From Candidatus Anaerobiospirillum pullistercoris (GTDB lineage Bacteria; Pseudomonadota; Gammaproteobacteria; Enterobacterales; Succinivibrionaceae), in assembly GCA_019114785.1 (NCBI GenBank), contig DXEV01000077.1:1-32515 (forward strand): a stretch of 32,515 nucleotides of DNA, read 5' to 3'. The position numbers and the translations under genes are program-made. The notes under the pieces were generated by a model. It was not told the DNA's origin. It searched no databases and saw only the letters and a list, made by a program, of their open reading frames with translations. The number at the start of each line of letters is the position of its first letter. The first letter of the stretch is position 1. Of this stretch, positions 17,089 through 25,843 are shown piece after piece.

Positions 17089-17958
17089 ATGGATAAATCC
17101 AAAATTGCCGAAAAAATTGCCAAGTTGATGGCATTGGGCAAAAGCACTAACCCAAACGAAGCTGCCATTGCTCTGGCACGTGCCCAAAAGCTCATGGAAG
17201 AATACAAGCTCACTGCCGATGACGTTAGTCTGTCTGCCATTAGCGAAGAGAGCCAAGACCTACCAAGCATGTTCCGTAGCCGCTGGCTCTATACCACGCT
17301 CTGCAATAGCGTGTGCCAAGCCTTTGGCCTCAAGTGCTTCTTTACCTTTAGAAACGATGTGATCCGCAGCGTGACCTTTGTGGGCCCTCACGAGCGTGTC
17401 GCCGGTGGCACTTATGCCTTCACCATTCTGAGCCGTCAGGCATCCTTTGTGAAAAAGGAATTTACCAAAGAGTACCGTGAGAAGAACTTGCCTGATCTCA
17501 TCGACGAAAGTCTCAAAGAGCTAAGACTTCATAACACTCTGTTACGTAATCTGAATGAATTTCCAGATCTGAAATACAGCTACAACTCCTCGCTCGAGGA
17601 TCTCAAGGATAGCATTGAGAGAGTATTTATCTTTTCCGATGAGATCTACGGCAAAGTCAAGCGCAAGATTGACTACAAGGTGCAAAAGCACAGCAAGGCC
17701 TATCTGTTAGGCTGGTTAAGAGCCATTCACGAAAAGGTCGTGGACTTTGCTGTGAGCCAAGAGGAATTGCTCTTGATCGAAAAGTTCATGGAGACCAACC
17801 ACGAGCTAACCAGTATGAGCCGTGCCAAGAGCCAAAGATACTCGAGATCCGAGATGGAAGCATTCCACAATGGCGTGGCCGATGGTCAAAACGGCATTGA
17901 GCTTTTCCATGGCATCAATGGCAGCAGCACTTCGCCTTTGACCTTGGAGCACAAGTAA
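17089..17958 (+). CDS. DUF2786-domain protein
   Basis: 289 residues, cytosolic. The first 45 or so (KIAEKIAKLMALGKSTNPNEAAIALARAQKLMEEYKL) match the DUF2786 pattern: 'KI..LLALA.S.n..EA..A...A..LM..Y.l'. The remainder includes a segment typical of such proteins, W...L...VC.AFG.K..., and a charged helical C-terminal half ending in a region with AFHNGVADGQNGIEL. Relatives occur both in chromosomes and in phages or plasmids, and their function is unknown. No phage or mobile gene is adjacent here. Codon use looks like that of neighbouring genes. The Shine-Dalgarno before ATG 17089 is poor (AGGG is about 14 nt away). Confidence 0.75.
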   Translation: MDKSKIAEKIAKLMALGKSTNPNEAAIALARAQKLMEEYKLTADDVSLSAISEESQDLPSMFRSRWLYTTLCNSVCQAFGLKCFFTFRNDVIRSVTFVGPHERVAGGTYAFTILSRQASFVKKEFTKEYREKNLPDLIDESLKELRLHNTLLRNLNEFPDLKYSYNSSLEDLKDSIERVFIFSDEIYGKVKRKIDYKVQKHSKAYLLGWLRAIHEKVVDFAVSQEELLLIEKFMETNHELTSMSRAKSQRYSRSEMEAFHNGVADGQNGIELFHGINGSSTSPLTLEHK

Positions 17959-18050
17959 TAGGCCGCCGCTAATCATGCGCAAGCGCAGCGCATGGTAGAC
18001 TGTGTCAGGCCTCTAAGCAGTCATAGCTACAGCATGGTACATAAAGCGAC

Positions 18051-18142
18051 TGCAACTGAAGCAGTCGCTGGGATGCAACTGAGGCAGTCGCTGGGATGCA
18101 ACTGAAGCAGTCGCTGGGATGCAACTGGAGCAGCCGCTGGGA
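18051..18142. repeat. four tandem 23-bp units (minisatellite)
   Basis: Four contiguous units start at 18051, 18074, 18097 and 18120. Each begins TGCAACTGAAG (or GGAG/GAGG variants) and ends CAGTCGCTGGGA. Units differ from each other at one to three positions, and the last is the most diverged. A partial GCGACTGC lies just before and pairs with GCAGTCGC of the first unit. There are no spacers, so this is not a CRISPR array. Confidence 0.9.
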
Positions 18143-18649
18143 TAGTGCTAGATTGACGGCAAATCATCTCAGCAATTGCGCTATATTAACCCCAATTCAC
18201 TTCTGCGCTCTAGCGAACACAGTTTAATCTTTAGCATATTCCTGTATTTTCAGCTCTAGTGCCCAAACAGTCCCCTGCCATTTTTTCCTTCTCTGGCAAA
18301 TAATTCAGGACTATCCCTTTGACCGTATTGCACAATTTTGACTTGTTGTTGTTGTGATACTACCTTAAGGCTCACTCTAAGTGTCTAAAATAGCCATTTA
18401 TCTTTGCAGAGTAAGTGTGACTAACCTCACAAATTTCGCTTTTAGTACCCTTTGCCACTGCCCATTTTGGGCTCATTTTTCCCCATCATTAGATGCTGAA
18501 CAAAGCAAATAAATATGCGTCTGTAACCGTTTGCATTTTTAGAAAAACTATTGCCAACAGGTTAACCCAGAACAATAGCCAGATAATGGGCTCTGCTCTT
18601 ATATTTCACTCTGCTTTTGCAATGAACCACTTTTGGTGGCAGCCTCAGC

Positions 18650-18685
18650 TTACAATCTTGTGACTTGTTACAATCTTGTGACTTG
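18650..18685. repeat. 18-bp tandem duplication
   Basis: TTACAATCTTGTGACTTG occurs twice, back to back and identical (18650-18667 and 18668-18685). Confidence 0.85.
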
Positions 18686-18705
18686 CGGCTGCGCGCTAAT
18701 GCTTT

Positions 18706-18738
18706 GCAGAGTTTGAGCAGAGTTTGAGCAGACTTTGA
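18706..18738. repeat. 11-bp tandem triplication
   Basis: GCAGAGTTTGA twice, followed by GCAGACTTTGA. It starts 20 bp after the 18-bp duplication. Confidence 0.8.
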
Positions 18739-19313
18739 CCTGATCTACACTCCACCGTCTCAGCTTTAGCTTGACTACACTTTCTATCTTAATTGGTTTG
18801 CCAGCTTTCCTGATACGGCCTTCAAGGCTCATCAACAGATCAAAGTTTTTACAGCACAAAAGAGCTCCTCATCTTTTATGCTTGGTTTTGCTACAAACCC
18901 TATGCAAGAGCTCTATTTACACCAAAAACCCCATAGCTTACTCAGGAAGCCCTTAGCTACTCCTCAAAACTGAGGGCTGCTCTGAGTGACCTTCTCTGTA
19001 CCAGCATGAAAGTGAGCTGCTGGTACTAGTGATAAATGGCTGTGGCATGAAGCTCTGACAAAAGCAAATGACACTTGCGCGGAGTTACTTTTTCCTAAAC
19101 ACATAAGGCCCCGTGCAAACCCGAAATAATCTGTTAGCACTGGCCTGTCTTGCATTTTATGGCCGTAGCTGGAGCTTGCCTCCTCTACTGCTCTTTAACA
19201 TGCCGCGATCCACTGCATCGCTCATAGTCTGCCCAATAGCCGACTATTCAGGTGGTTTTGGCAATTATTGTGTGCATTGGCTAGTGCCCCTCACAGCTTA
19301 GAGGACAGAGACC

Positions 19314-20780
19314 ATGCTCTTCCCAATGTTTGCCAATAATCCAAACAAATCCCCCTCGCCAGGTTTTGGTGAAAAAGTCTGCTATGGTTTAGGTGACTTC
19401 GCCAGCTGCATCATTTACGCAGCATCCCAAGCGTTCCTGCTCTATTACTACACAGAGTATGTGGGCGTTAATATTGCAATAGTATCTACGATCTTCCTGA
19501 TCTCTCGTTTCTTCGATGGCGCAAGCGATCTCGTCATGGGCTTCATTGTAGATCGCACCAAATCCCCATACGGCAAGACCCGTGTGTGGATCTTACGCAT
19601 GCTGATCCCATTCTTCTTAAGCTCAGTCTTGCTGTTCTCGGTACCACCATCACTAGGTGATATTGGCACCATGGTGTACATTTTCGTCACCTATAACTTA
19701 ACCATCACTGTAGTTTACACCGCCATCAACCTGCCATACGGTGCCTTAACTACGCTGATCTCTAAGGACAGCTACGAGCGCTCTATTGTCACCATCTACC
19801 GTGTCGTGCTTTCATCCTCTGGTTACATGCTGACCACTGTGGTCACTTTACCTTTAGTGCGCTTCTTTGGTGATGATCGTGCTGCTTGGACTTGGACTTT
19901 CGTGGTCTTAGGTGGTATTGCTACTTTCCTCTTCACCCTGACCTTCATTTTCTGCCAAGAGCGTGTCGTTGCTGATGATTCGGCCAAGAAAGAGCCAGAC
20001 GTGCCATTCACCGAGAAAATTAAGGATCTCTTCCGCAACAAGTATTGGTGTATGCTGACTTCGATGATCCTGCTGATCTTCGGTGCTGACATCATTTCTG
20101 GTGCTGCCAACATCTACTACTACAAGTATTTCCTGTCAGATCCACAATACATCGGCATTTTTAGCGCCATCAACACTGTGCTGCGCTTATCCTTAATGAT
20201 CTGCGTGCTGCCATATTTTATGCGCCGCTTCGGTAAGCGTACCAGCCTCTTCCTTGCCATCTTGTTCATCTGCATTGGCTATGGCGTGCGCTACGTGGAT
20301 CCTTACTCAGTGCCAATTAACTACGTCTCTACCGTCTTCATCGGTCTAGGCCAAGGCTTCAGCTACGCTCTGCTCTGGGGTATGGTGCCTGATACCGTGG
20401 ACTACGGTGAATACGTCACCACACGTCGTGCTGAGGGCTTAGTCTACTCTGGCGCTTCCTTTGCCACCAAGCTGGCCAATGGTTTAGGTACTGTATTAGC
20501 AGGTTTCGTTATCAACTTAGGCGGTTACGTTAACAATGCTCCACAACAGACTGATAGCGCCTTAGACGCTATCCTCTTTGCAGCCTCTGGTATTCCAGTG
20601 ATTGTTTACGTCTTAGGTGGTTGCATCCTCTATTTCTACCGTTTAGACGCTGAGTTCCCTGAGGTTGTGCGAACCCTCAAAGAGCGCCACACCCAAAAGC
20701 AAGAAGGTGGCTTAACTCCTGAGGAAAAAGAGATCATCGAGCGTTCCTCGAACACCAATCTCAACAAGAGCGCTGAATAA
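19314..20780 (+). CDS. GPH-family (glycoside-pentoside-hexuronide):cation symporter
   Basis: 488 residues with about 12 hydrophobic segments, in the inner membrane. Family landmarks: GFGEKVCYGLGDFAS at the N-terminus, SRFFDGASDLVMGFIVDRTKSPYGKTRVW in TM2 and the following loop, and GMVPDTVDYGEYVTTRRAEGLVYS before the last helices. These place it with MelB/XylP/UidB-type carriers that couple sugar or glycoside uptake to Na+ or H+; the substrate cannot be read. The Asp in FDGASD corresponds to the cation-site region known in MelB. It starts at ATG 19314 with GAGG at 19301. It is followed by a terminator-like hairpin and then an AraC regulator on the same strand. No glycosidase is within the window to hint at the sugar. 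Confidence 0.9.
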   Translation: MLFPMFANNPNKSPSPGFGEKVCYGLGDFASCIIYAASQAFLLYYYTEYVGVNIAIVSTIFLISRFFDGASDLVMGFIVDRTKSPYGKTRVWILRMLIPFFLSSVLLFSVPPSLGDIGTMVYIFVTYNLTITVVYTAINLPYGALTTLISKDSYERSIVTIYRVVLSSSGYMLTTVVTLPLVRFFGDDRAAWTWTFVVLGGIATFLFTLTFIFCQERVVADDSAKKEPDVPFTEKIKDLFRNKYWCMLTSMILLIFGADIISGAANIYYYKYFLSDPQYIGIFSAINTVLRLSLMICVLPYFMRRFGKRTSLFLAILFICIGYGVRYVDPYSVPINYVSTVFIGLGQGFSYALLWGMVPDTVDYGEYVTTRRAEGLVYSGASFATKLANGLGTVLAGFVINLGGYVNNAPQQTDSALDAILFAASGIPVIVYVLGGCILYFYRLDAEFPEVVRTLKERHTQKQEGGLTPEEKEIIERSSNTNLNKSAE

Positions 20781-20791
20781 TCCTTTTAGTT

Positions 20792-20849
20792 ATGGGGCCT
20801 TTTCCACTCTTGGTCTGTTGTTAGACTATTTGGCCCCATTATTTTCTCT
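20792..20849 (+). terminator. terminator-like hairpin after the permease
   Basis: ATGGGGCC (20792-20799) pairs with GGCCCCAT (20832-20839), followed by TATTTTCTCT. It begins 12 bp after the permease stop codon. The loop is long (32 nt). Confidence 0.5.
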
Positions 20850-21047
20850 ATAGCTCGGCAATTAATATTGCCTTAACTTCCCTTTAGCCGCACAATGGCA
20901 GAAACCGGCTACTGGCCAGAAGCAAAAACTCGAGCAAGAGCTCGGGCAAAGCTCTGATGCCAGCATAGCCAGAGAGCACTAAATGACAGCTCTCTCTGCC
21001 TACTCTTGCGACTAAAGGGATTTTGCCTTTTGTCGTGGAGACTTGAG

Positions 21048-22184
21048 ATGTCAGAGAACGAGCCCACACTTGCGGGGGATAAATTGCGCGCGGCTAACCC
21101 ACCTAAATTTCAAGACAAAAATGCGTTCCTCGAACAGCGCAAACACGGATCCAAGATCTTTCCTATCGATTGCCATCATTGGGACAGTGCTAATGGTGCC
21201 AGCTATAACGTCTGGCATTGGCATCCAGAAACGGAGATCGTTCACGCCATTGAGGGTAAAAACCTCGAAGTCTATTTTGCAGATCGCGTCTATACCTTTA
21301 CTGCCCCTGCTATTGTCTTGATCCCTGGCGGCGTCATGCACCGCAATAATTTCTTGGGCCAAGGCAAGGTCAATCACACCCTCTTCGATCCCTCAATCTT
21401 AGAGCTTTCCCGCTATGATATGGCCCAAAGCAATACCCTCAATGCTCTTGCCGATGGCTCAATCGCCTTAATCGAGCCTATTTTGCGCGGCGACCCTGGC
21501 TTTGAGCAAATGAATATGCTCCTCAACTTTATTGATCGCTTCGCCAAGTATAAAGAAGCAGGCATGCGCCTCCAGCTCAAGGGAGCCTTGATCCAAATCA
21601 TTGGTGTGCTCTACCAATACGGCTATCTCAACAAAAAGCCAATTCGTCGCGCTAAGCGTGGCACCTCGCGTGAAGAGCGGATCAAAGATCTCTTCAACTA
21701 CATTTCCGCCAACTACAACCACCCACTCTCTATCGTCGATGTCTCGGCGCGCCTCAACATCTCTAAGCAGTACTTCTGCCGCTTCTTCAAAAACCTCACG
21801 GGCATGAGCTTTGTGAACTACCTCAACGTGATCCGCCTAAATCACGCCGTCCAAGAGATCTTGCTCACTACTGATCCTATCAATGACATTGCCGAGCGCA
21901 ACGGTTTTGACAGCATCAGCTACTTCTTTAAGCTCTTTAAGCAAAACTTCCATTGCACCCCAAACATCTTCCGGCAAAAGAAAGGCACGCAAAACTTTGA
22001 GCCAGTGGATCTGACCATCCTCGACTTGCACCAGCGTGTTACCGCCGCCCACCCAGAGCTCCGTGATATTCCTGCAAGTGCAGCACATGGCAGCCCACGA
22101 GCTCAAGCTCAGGATGTAGATCCTGTCGATCCTGCAGACACCACCGACTTAGCAGCAATAGAAGTGGCAACAGAGGCTGACTAA
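21048..22184 (+). CDS. AraC-family transcription regulator with cupin sensor domain
   Basis: 378 residues from ATG 21048, which has GGAG seven bases upstream; the open frame runs 14 codons further 5' without a ribosome site. N-terminal cupin-like effector domain: HWHPETEIVHAIEG, then AIVLIPGGVMHRN (about 55-110). Two helix-turn-helix units lie in about 215-320, with HPLSIVDVSARLNISKQYFCRFFKNLTGMSFVNYLNVIRL and the typical DIAERNGFDSISYFFKLFKQ...TP..FR. Such regulators sense a sugar and activate uptake genes. The upstream permease is the obvious candidate target, although the hairpin between them argues against one simple transcript. The C-terminal 50 residues are an acidic Asp/Ala-rich tail (DVDPVDPADTTD), not usual for the family. 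Confidence 0.88.
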   Translation: MSENEPTLAGDKLRAANPPKFQDKNAFLEQRKHGSKIFPIDCHHWDSANGASYNVWHWHPETEIVHAIEGKNLEVYFADRVYTFTAPAIVLIPGGVMHRNNFLGQGKVNHTLFDPSILELSRYDMAQSNTLNALADGSIALIEPILRGDPGFEQMNMLLNFIDRFAKYKEAGMRLQLKGALIQIIGVLYQYGYLNKKPIRRAKRGTSREERIKDLFNYISANYNHPLSIVDVSARLNISKQYFCRFFKNLTGMSFVNYLNVIRLNHAVQEILLTTDPINDIAERNGFDSISYFFKLFKQNFHCTPNIFRQKKGTQNFEPVDLTILDLHQRVTAAHPELRDIPASAAHGSPRAQAQDVDPVDPADTTDLAAIEVATEAD

Positions 22185-22208
22185 TCCTAAGCAGACGCAA
22201 GCGCAACT

Positions 22209-22259
22209 GCGCCTGCTTAAGAGCGCAGCGCCTGCTTAAGCTCCAGCACTTGCTTAAGA
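22209..22259. repeat. three 19-bp spaced repeats at the convergent gene ends
   Basis: GCGCCTGCTTAAG at 22209 and 22228, and a diverged GCACTTGCTTAAG at 22247, are each 19 bp apart. The third covers the stop codon of the minus-strand gene. GCGC/CTTAAG palindromes inside the units may help end both convergent transcripts. Confidence 0.75.
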
Positions 22260-25200
22260 CAGCAGCACAGCGGCTATGCGCTCCAACAATCTCTGCCCAA
22301 AAACATCTTTCTCGGCAAGATTGCCATAGAGTCTGTCAATCTCTGCAGATATGCCAGCCGCATGGGCCTTTTGTAGCCTATGGGCATATTGCTCGTAACG
22401 GCGACGTGACTCCTCGTCCATCTGCATGCGCAGATTTTCATAGAGATAGCATAAAGCCTGAGCACCCCACGCGCCCTGATATTGCAACTGCTCTTGCAAT
22501 AAGGCCAAAACCTTAGCTGATGCCAACTGGCCCTTACTCACAGGACTAGCATCACTATCGTTAGTCTCAGCAGCCCCCAAGGACTCATCAGCTAAGAGCT
22601 CATGAAGTTCCCACCATGTATCCACATGGCCAGCGGCTACCGTCAACCAGTAGCGGTGATAAAACGGTAGCTCTTGCAGCTTAAAGACACCTTGGGCTTG
22701 GCTACAAATTTCATTGGAGCTCACAGGTATATTCTGAGCGGCGATCTCAGCAGCAGCTTGAGCCGCATAGTCCACCACATTAGCAGCAGCCATACGATCT
22801 ACTACCGAATACAGTTCATGCTGCCCTTCCGCAGACAATAAAGCCTGCTCGTCCACATGAGCGCGCACAGGAGCAGCTGCTACCGCTGAAACGGCCTCTG
22901 GTGCAGCCACAACTGCCGCCGTTGCCACAGGTGCAGCCTCAGCGGCTGCTGTAGCTTCAGGTGCAGCCTCAGCCTGCACTGCTGGATCAATTGCCATCAC
23001 GGTCTCCGATGTAAGAGCATTCTCAGCACCATCCGCTGGTGCAGTCTCTGCTAACGCAGCTGGTGCCGCTGTGCTCTCGGCAAAGTCAGCTGGCTCCTCT
23101 GGAGCAACTGGAGCAATATCGCTTGCCTCTGCTGAGACGCTATCATCCGCCATTGCAGGGGCGGGGGCGGGCGCTGCTAGCGCAGCTGTGGCACCGTCAT
23201 TGGTTGCGGTCTCTTGATCGTGAGCTATTGCCTCATTAGCCTCAACGCCCTTAGACGCAAGAATAAGCGAATCCATCAAACTAGAAAAAGTGGTGGCATT
23301 CAATTGCTCTTCTCCCTGCTCTACAGAAGAGACAACAGTCTCTGTCACATCATCTGAGCTAACGGCTGCTACCTGGGTGGTAGTGTCATCAGTAGCTGGC
23401 ACCACCTCAGCTTCGTTAGCTGCTGAGGACTCAGGCTCAAAGCTCTGCAACGCACTTCTGAGCGAGTCAATCAAGTTAGAGAACTCTTCCTCACTCTTTT
23501 GCTTCTCATCTTGCTCTAAAAGGGATGAAGCAGGCTCAGCTACAGGAGCAGGTTCTGCTACAGGATCAGGCTCTGCAGTCACAACTTGCTCAGCCACAGC
23601 TGATGCTGCATCCTCAGTGGCCTCAGCAGGTTCAATCTCAGCCACTAAGGACGGTATGGCCTCTACCTCTACATCTGCTGCTGCGTCCTCTGTGGTCTCT
23701 GGCTCTTGAGCCTCTGGCGACTTAGGATCAAAGCTCTTGAGCTCATGTCGGATCGAGTCGATCAACTCAGGGAACGATTTCTCTCCCTTTTGCTCTAACA
23801 GAGACTCTTCCTTGGAGGTAGCTAGCTCAGGTTGGCTCTTGGGCTTTTTACCTTTAGCCTTTGCGGCCGTACTAGTAGCTTTAGCTGCTTTGGTGGCTTT
23901 AGCGGCCTTCTTAGGCTCTTCAGCTTTGGCTGCACTCTTACGACGAGTGCTCTTAGGCTTGTCCGAAGCAGCGCTCGTATCTTGAGCCTCAGGAATGAGC
24001 AGGCCTTCAGCTGGTAAGAGCTCAGCAGAGGCAGCGGCAGCTAAGGCAGCAGCATCAGCTGAGGCAGCAGCGTCAGCTGCTTTTTTACTGCTGCGCTTAC
24101 GCTTTGGTGCAGGAGCACTGGCTGCATCCGACTCTGGTTCCAATACTGCGGACTTTTTGCTCTTACGGGCTTTTGTCTCTTTAGCTGTGGTTTCTGCCGT
24201 AGTGGCGTCTGCAGCATCCACTTTAGAAGAGGTCTTTTTGCTGACACGCTTACGCTTTGGCTTAGCAGTAGCGTCCTCCACCACCTCTTCCTCCTCCTCT
24301 TCCTCTTCAGCAGCGTCGGTCTCAGCTTCGCTATCTTCTTGGATCAGATCTACGCCTAAAGATGTCAGCCCCGCTTTAAGATCACTAAGTCCCTTATAGA
24401 ACTCTGACTCAGAATCTTGTTGTGGTGGCCACTGCTCTATGCCTAAAGCTTGCAGATCGGCCTGATCTAAACGCTGCATCTCAAATTGCAGATCAAAGCC
24501 TAAAGCTTGCTGACGAGATGGGGTCAAAATAGAGGTTGGAGCTAACAATGGGGCTAGATCTAAGTTAACCACTACCAGCTTGATCTCATGGCCATTAGAG
24601 CTAATAGCCTTGAGTAGACGCAACTTCAAGTCATAGCCTAAAACACGCAACAAACACAGCTGATCTTTCTCATCAAGAGACACCATGTACTGGTGCGATG
24701 CCACAAACTTCAAGCGCTGGGCCCAAGAATGCTGCAAAAAGGCCATGATCTTAGGTTCAATATGCCAGAGGTGCAGATACACATAGGATAAAGCTGCCAC
24801 TCGACGACGAGGCTGGAACTGCACCGGAGCCCGCTCAGCTGCACCACCTGTGGAATCTAAGGCTGGCACTGGGGCGGCTTGGCCTTCTTGGTCAGCTTGG
24901 TAGGCTTGCCCCGCTGGAGACGCTGGATTCTCTAGATTTACTTGGCCAAAGTCAAAATCTAAAGCCTCTGCGGCCCTCGTTAAATTACGCCAAGTATTAC
25001 GTGCTACCGACTGCCACAGATCTTGTCTCTGCCCAAAGTAGACGCAAGTAAATAAGGCAGTCTTGATATCTAAGACATAATTAAAGCGCGTTAAGACATT
25101 AGGCAGCCTATAGTTTTGCAAGGCCATAGCGTTGAGCACGGTGTAGTGGCGCAGCGCAAAGGAGATCAAGACATCTTGAGCACTACGTGGCTGCAAGCAA

Positions 25201-25730
25201 TAGTCACTCGCCTGCAAAAACTCTACAGTGGTCAGTCCATGTCGCAGATTATAGGGATCAATCTTTTGTTGCCACAAAAAGGATGGTGAAACCTGAGCAT
25301 GCGCAGGTAATTGGCAAAGCAACAATTGTGGCTTTCCCGTGCGCTCTACTGGCTGGGTATGAGTTACCGCCTTATGTTGAGGCAAAGCTCCTAAGCTCAG
25401 CTGTGGTTGTTGTCCCTCTTGCGCTAATAAAGCATTCAGCCGCTGCACTTTGTCATTCAGCTCAACTGAAGTGGACTCGCTGCCCATATTGTCCGTAACA
25501 GCTGCAGGCTCAAGAGGCTTATCAGAGTCCAAATCCTCTGCTGCACTAATTGGTGGAACCAAAATAGCTAAACCAGCCACTCGGGACTTCAGGTCAGCAT
25601 TGCTCAGCGGTAATGCCAGAGCACAGTAAAACTGAGGCTCCAGAGTCGAAGTTCTATTCTTGGCCTCACTAGCTAAAGCAGACGCAGCAGATGGATTAAC
25701 ATCAGGCGCTACACTGTTGGACTGCGACAT
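22254..25730 (-). CDS. large protein of unknown function with acidic, Lys/Ala-rich centre and internal repeats (1158 aa)
   Basis: I do not recognise a family. Start ATG 25730 with GAGGAAC just upstream. No signal peptide or membrane helix. Residues about 130-260 and 310-460 look globular (YVLDIKTALFTCVYFGQRQDLW; SYVYLHLWHIEPKIMAFLQ). An acidic run of eight or more Glu at about 475-482 opens a histone-H1-like Lys/Ala region with several KPKRKR-type basic clusters (490-640). Three degenerate copies of 'LLEQ...F..LIDS(I/L)R..L.SF(D/E)P' follow at about 644-670, 737-768 and 803-830, separated by Ala/Glu/Pro-rich spacers. The last 200 residues are again globular and helix-rich (FYHRYWLTVAAGHVDTWWELHELL). 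It may bind nucleic acid through the basic centre, but that is inference. It is downstream of topA on the same strand, beyond a terminator. Confidence 0.75.
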   Translation of the reverse strand: MSQSNSVAPDVNPSAASALASEAKNRTSTLEPQFYCALALPLSNADLKSRVAGLAILVPPISAAEDLDSDKPLEPAAVTDNMGSESTSVELNDKVQRLNALLAQEGQQPQLSLGALPQHKAVTHTQPVERTGKPQLLLCQLPAHAQVSPSFLWQQKIDPYNLRHGLTTVEFLQASDYCLQPRSAQDVLISFALRHYTVLNAMALQNYRLPNVLTRFNYVLDIKTALFTCVYFGQRQDLWQSVARNTWRNLTRAAEALDFDFGQVNLENPASPAGQAYQADQEGQAAPVPALDSTGGAAERAPVQFQPRRRVAALSYVYLHLWHIEPKIMAFLQHSWAQRLKFVASHQYMVSLDEKDQLCLLRVLGYDLKLRLLKAISSNGHEIKLVVVNLDLAPLLAPTSILTPSRQQALGFDLQFEMQRLDQADLQALGIEQWPPQQDSESEFYKGLSDLKAGLTSLGVDLIQEDSEAETDAAEEEEEEEEVVEDATAKPKRKRVSKKTSSKVDAADATTAETTAKETKARKSKKSAVLEPESDAASAPAPKRKRSSKKAADAAASADAAALAAAASAELLPAEGLLIPEAQDTSAASDKPKSTRRKSAAKAEEPKKAAKATKAAKATSTAAKAKGKKPKSQPELATSKEESLLEQKGEKSFPELIDSIRHELKSFDPKSPEAQEPETTEDAAADVEVEAIPSLVAEIEPAEATEDAASAVAEQVVTAEPDPVAEPAPVAEPASSLLEQDEKQKSEEEFSNLIDSLRSALQSFEPESSAANEAEVVPATDDTTTQVAAVSSDDVTETVVSSVEQGEEQLNATTFSSLMDSLILASKGVEANEAIAHDQETATNDGATAALAAPAPAPAMADDSVSAEASDIAPVAPEEPADFAESTAAPAALAETAPADGAENALTSETVMAIDPAVQAEAAPEATAAAEAAPVATAAVVAAPEAVSAVAAAPVRAHVDEQALLSAEGQHELYSVVDRMAAANVVDYAAQAAAEIAAQNIPVSSNEICSQAQGVFKLQELPFYHRYWLTVAAGHVDTWWELHELLADESLGAAETNDSDASPVSKGQLASAKVLALLQEQLQYQGAWGAQALCYLYENLRMQMDEESRRRYEQYAHRLQKAHAAGISAEIDRLYGNLAEKDVFGQRLLERIAAVLLS

Positions 25731-25757
25731 GGACTGTTCCTCAAAATTCTAAGGGAC

Positions 25758-25794
25758 AAAAACCCCATACTGGCTGAACCAATATGAGGTTTTT
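25758..25794 (-). terminator. bidirectional Rho-independent terminator after topA
   Basis: AAAAACCCCATA (25758-25769) and TATGAGGTTTTT (25783-25794) pair at 11 of 12 positions around a 13-nt loop. The T-run ends the stem on both strands. It lies between the topA stop and the start of the downstream gene, so that gene probably needs its own promoter or relies on read-through. Confidence 0.75.
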
Positions 25795-25843
25795 CCAAAA
25801 ACTAAACTTAGACTCAGCGTGCAAAGGCACTGCCAAAACGATG

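Larger units (their letters stand above)
18143..19313. other. 1.17-kb intergenic region upstream of the permease
   Basis: No gene is supported on either strand; open frames of 60-odd codons lack ribosome sites and family features. It contains an 18-bp tandem duplication at 18650 and an 11-bp triplication at 18706. The AT-rich 18180-18560 part could carry promoters but no paired -35/-10 stands out. Confidence 0.55.

Noticed and set aside
17089..17958. Phage remnant, because DUF2786-like genes occur in phages
   Set aside because: No integrase, structural or att-like sequence nearby, and the codon style matches the neighbours.
18051..18142. CRISPR-like array
   Set aside because: The 23-bp units are contiguous with no spacers and there are no cas genes.
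23290..23709. 139-codon + strand frame, Ser/Ala-rich, opposite the large minus-strand gene
   Set aside because: A shadow of the low-complexity linkers on the other strand.
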